This document shows, piece by piece, positions 5,479 to 7,040 of a stretch of DNA of 7,040 nt. Numbering within the stretch: the stretch's first letter is position 1; each line of letters begins with the position of its first letter. The notes under the pieces are model-generated. The model ran no database searches, was not told where the DNA came from, and saw nothing but the letters and a program-made list of their open reading frames with translations. The translations under genes and the position numbers were made by a program. The stretch is from Planococcaceae bacterium UBA3370 (GTDB lineage Bacteria; Bacillota; Bacilli; Bacillales_A; Planococcaceae): NCBI GenBank assembly GCA_002360295.1, contig DEQI01000284.1, forward strand, positions 1 to 7,040, in the 5' to 3' direction.

Positions 5479-6969
5479 ATGTTTATTACAAATGTATTAA
5501 CTCAGCATGCACTAAGTAAGCCTCATGATGTCGCAGTAATATTTGACGGGCAACAATGGACATACAGAAAATTATTCTATAATGCTAGAAAGGTAGCTTC
5601 CTATTTAACAAGTAGAGGCTATCAGAAGGGAGATATCGTTGCCCAGTTTATGTTGAACTCGGACTTATTTTTAGCTGTCTATTATGGTGTGCAAATTGCT
5701 GGACTAACAGTGATGCCGGTCAATACGAAACTGGCTGCACCAGAAGTAGAATATATTTTTATCCATTCTGAAGCAACTGTCCTTATTTATGATGAAAGGC
5801 TCGAGTCGACGATTAAACCAAGCCAGCATATATTCAAAGAAACACTTAATTTACAGCATATCCGCGCTATATTAGATGATGATTCGTATAACACAACCTA
5901 TGAGGTTTCACTGAATGAGGAGGATACAGCAGTTGTGATGTACACCTCTGGAACGACGGGGAAACCAAAAGGAGTGATGTTAACACATAAAAATATTTAT
6001 GAAGCAGCGACTATATGGTCAGAGTCGATGCAAATGACAGCAAAGGATCGAATGTATATTTGCACGCCTCTATTTCACTGTGCCGGTAGCCACGTTTTTG
6101 CTGTTCCTACGCTGTATAAAGGGGGAACTGTTGTTGTGTCAGAAGCTTTTTCTCCGACACAAACACTACGAGATCTCGTTGATACAAAAGCAACAATTTT
6201 CTTTGGTGTCCCAGCTATGTACTCATTGCTGTTAAGTTTACCAGAAATTAAACAATATAACTGCGAACAACTTAGGCTATTTTGTTACGGTGCGGCGCCC
6301 ATGCCATATGAATTAGTAAAAAATTTAAAAGAAACGTTTCCGAATGTTGCTGTCCAAAATTTATACGGACAAACGGAAAACACACCTGCTTCTACGTCAT
6401 TACTGGATGCACATGCGCTTACGAAAATAGGATCTGTTGGGAAGCCACTTGCCAAAACGGAAGTACGTTTAATGAATCCTGATGGAGAGGAAGTAAGTAC
6501 GGGAGGAGTGGGTGAAATATGTGTTAAAGGTCCTCAGGTGATGAAAGGGTATTTAAGAAATCCTGAGGAAACAGCATTGGCCGTGCGAGATGGCTGGCTT
6601 TATACAGGGGATTTAGGTCGATTTGACGAAGAAGGTTTTTTATATATTGTCGATCGGAAAAAAGATATGATTATTCGTGGTGGGGAAAATATTTATCCGA
6701 TTGAAATTGAAGAAGTTCTTTATCAAATAACGGAAGTATTAGAAGCTGCTGTTGTAGGCGTACCACATGAACTATATGGTGAAGTGCCAAAAGCGTTTGT
6801 AGTCGTAAAAGAAGGCCGGCATTTAACGGAGCAGCATGTGCTAGATTATGCTAAAACACAGCTAGCCAAATATAAAGTGCCTTATGAGGTAGAATTTTTA
6901 GATGAATTGCCTCGAAATGCATCAGGGAAAGTATTGAAGCATACGTTACGCCCTGTTCAAAATGTTTAA
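5479..6969 (+). CDS. AMP-forming acyl-CoA synthetase (long/medium-chain fatty-acid-CoA ligase-like)
   Basis: A 496-residue ANL-superfamily enzyme that activates a carboxylic acid with ATP to an acyl-adenylate, then to a CoA thioester. Motifs: P-loop YTSGTTGKPKG (155-165), YGQTE (296-300), YTGD (375-378), the hinge DRKKDMIIRGGENIYP (starting D392) and the catalytic lysine in NASGK (K484). All core residues are intact and the length is normal, so it should be active. The style is close to B. subtilis LcfB-type fatty-acyl-CoA ligases, while GGENIYP is shared with MenE and FadD3-like enzymes. No men genes are nearby, which argues against o-succinylbenzoate-CoA ligase. Acyl specificity cannot be read from sequence. 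The start is well supported by AAGGGGG 7 nt upstream. The gene is apparently monocistronic: a 356-bp region precedes it and a strong terminator begins 27 bp after the stop. No acyl-CoA dehydrogenase or other beta-oxidation gene lies within the window. Confidence 0.93.
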   Translation: MFITNVLTQHALSKPHDVAVIFDGQQWTYRKLFYNARKVASYLTSRGYQKGDIVAQFMLNSDLFLAVYYGVQIAGLTVMPVNTKLAAPEVEYIFIHSEATVLIYDERLESTIKPSQHIFKETLNLQHIRAILDDDSYNTTYEVSLNEEDTAVVMYTSGTTGKPKGVMLTHKNIYEAATIWSESMQMTAKDRMYICTPLFHCAGSHVFAVPTLYKGGTVVVSEAFSPTQTLRDLVDTKATIFFGVPAMYSLLLSLPEIKQYNCEQLRLFCYGAAPMPYELVKNLKETFPNVAVQNLYGQTENTPASTSLLDAHALTKIGSVGKPLAKTEVRLMNPDGEEVSTGGVGEICVKGPQVMKGYLRNPEETALAVRDGWLYTGDLGRFDEEGFLYIVDRKKDMIIRGGENIYPIEIEEVLYQITEVLEAAVVGVPHELYGEVPKAFVVVKEGRHLTEQHVLDYAKTQLAKYKVPYEVEFLDELPRNASGKVLKHTLRPVQNV

Positions 6970-6996
6970 AGTTATAGAATAATAGACAATTATTAA

Positions 6997-7033
6997 GGTG
7001 GTGTCCAGGTTTTCTTGGACGCCATCTTTTTTT
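6997..7033 (+). terminator. Rho-independent terminator of the acyl-CoA ligase gene
   Basis: An 11-bp stem, GGTGGTGTCCA (6997-7007) with TGGACGCCATC (7016-7026), has two G·T wobbles and an 8-nt loop. It is followed directly by seven T residues (7027-7033) and starts 27 bp after the stop codon. Confidence 0.92.
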
Positions 7034-7040
7034 GTAGGAA

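Noticed and set aside
5479..6969. Assignment of the ligase as MenE (o-succinylbenzoate-CoA ligase)
   Set aside because: The shared GGENIYP motif and length are compatible, but no menaquinone genes are adjacent, and the mid-protein motifs are more like fatty-acyl-CoA ligases.
1..7040. Defence system, prophage, CRISPR array, toxin-antitoxin pair or transposon
   Set aside because: There is no spaced direct-repeat array, transposase, integrase, nuclease-helicase pair or small paired genes. All five genes are intact, separately transcribed and explained by known families.

Overview
The window looks like chromosomal DNA from a low-GC Bacillota, most likely a Lysinibacillus or a close Planococcaceae/Bacillaceae relative. 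The evidence is AT-rich coding sequence, strong purine-rich Shine-Dalgarno sites, TTG starts, an RNase J, and a secreted protein that joins three S-layer homology (SLH) domains to a CAP domain. The genus is an inference from gene content and style, not from a marker gene.

Layout from left to right: (1) a GC-rich, hairpin-forming non-coding edge (1-89); (2) a complete RNase J on the minus strand (90-1754, TTG start); (3) a divergent intergenic region with a perfect TATAAT on the RNase J side; (4) a radical SAM protein with a C-terminal SPASM/twitch-like cysteine set on the plus strand (best start TTG at 1933, ending 2808); (5) an exported SLH-CAP protein on the plus strand (2980-4431); (6) a GC-rich, inverted-repeat-bounded element (4445-4537) between convergent genes; (7) a small metallophosphoesterase on the minus strand (4547-5122); (8) a 356-bp intergenic region with a perfect 16-bp palindrome lying on the metallophosphoesterase promoter; (9) an acyl-CoA synthetase-like AMP-forming ligase on the plus strand (5479-6969); (10) a strong intrinsic terminator (6997-7033).

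The five genes look like separate transcription units. Strand switches, gaps of 100-350 bp and individual promoter candidates separate them, and no two are tightly coupled. They cover RNA processing (RNase J), an unassigned radical-SAM modification, a cell-envelope protein, a phosphoesterase and carboxylate activation, with no evident shared pathway. I see no rRNA, tRNA, CRISPR array, transposase, phage gene or defence cassette. I found no convincing undescribed multi-gene system. The most useful leads are the orphan radical SAM enzyme, the two GC-rich structured intergenic elements, the RNase J outside its usual neighbourhoods and the palindrome-overlapped promoter.
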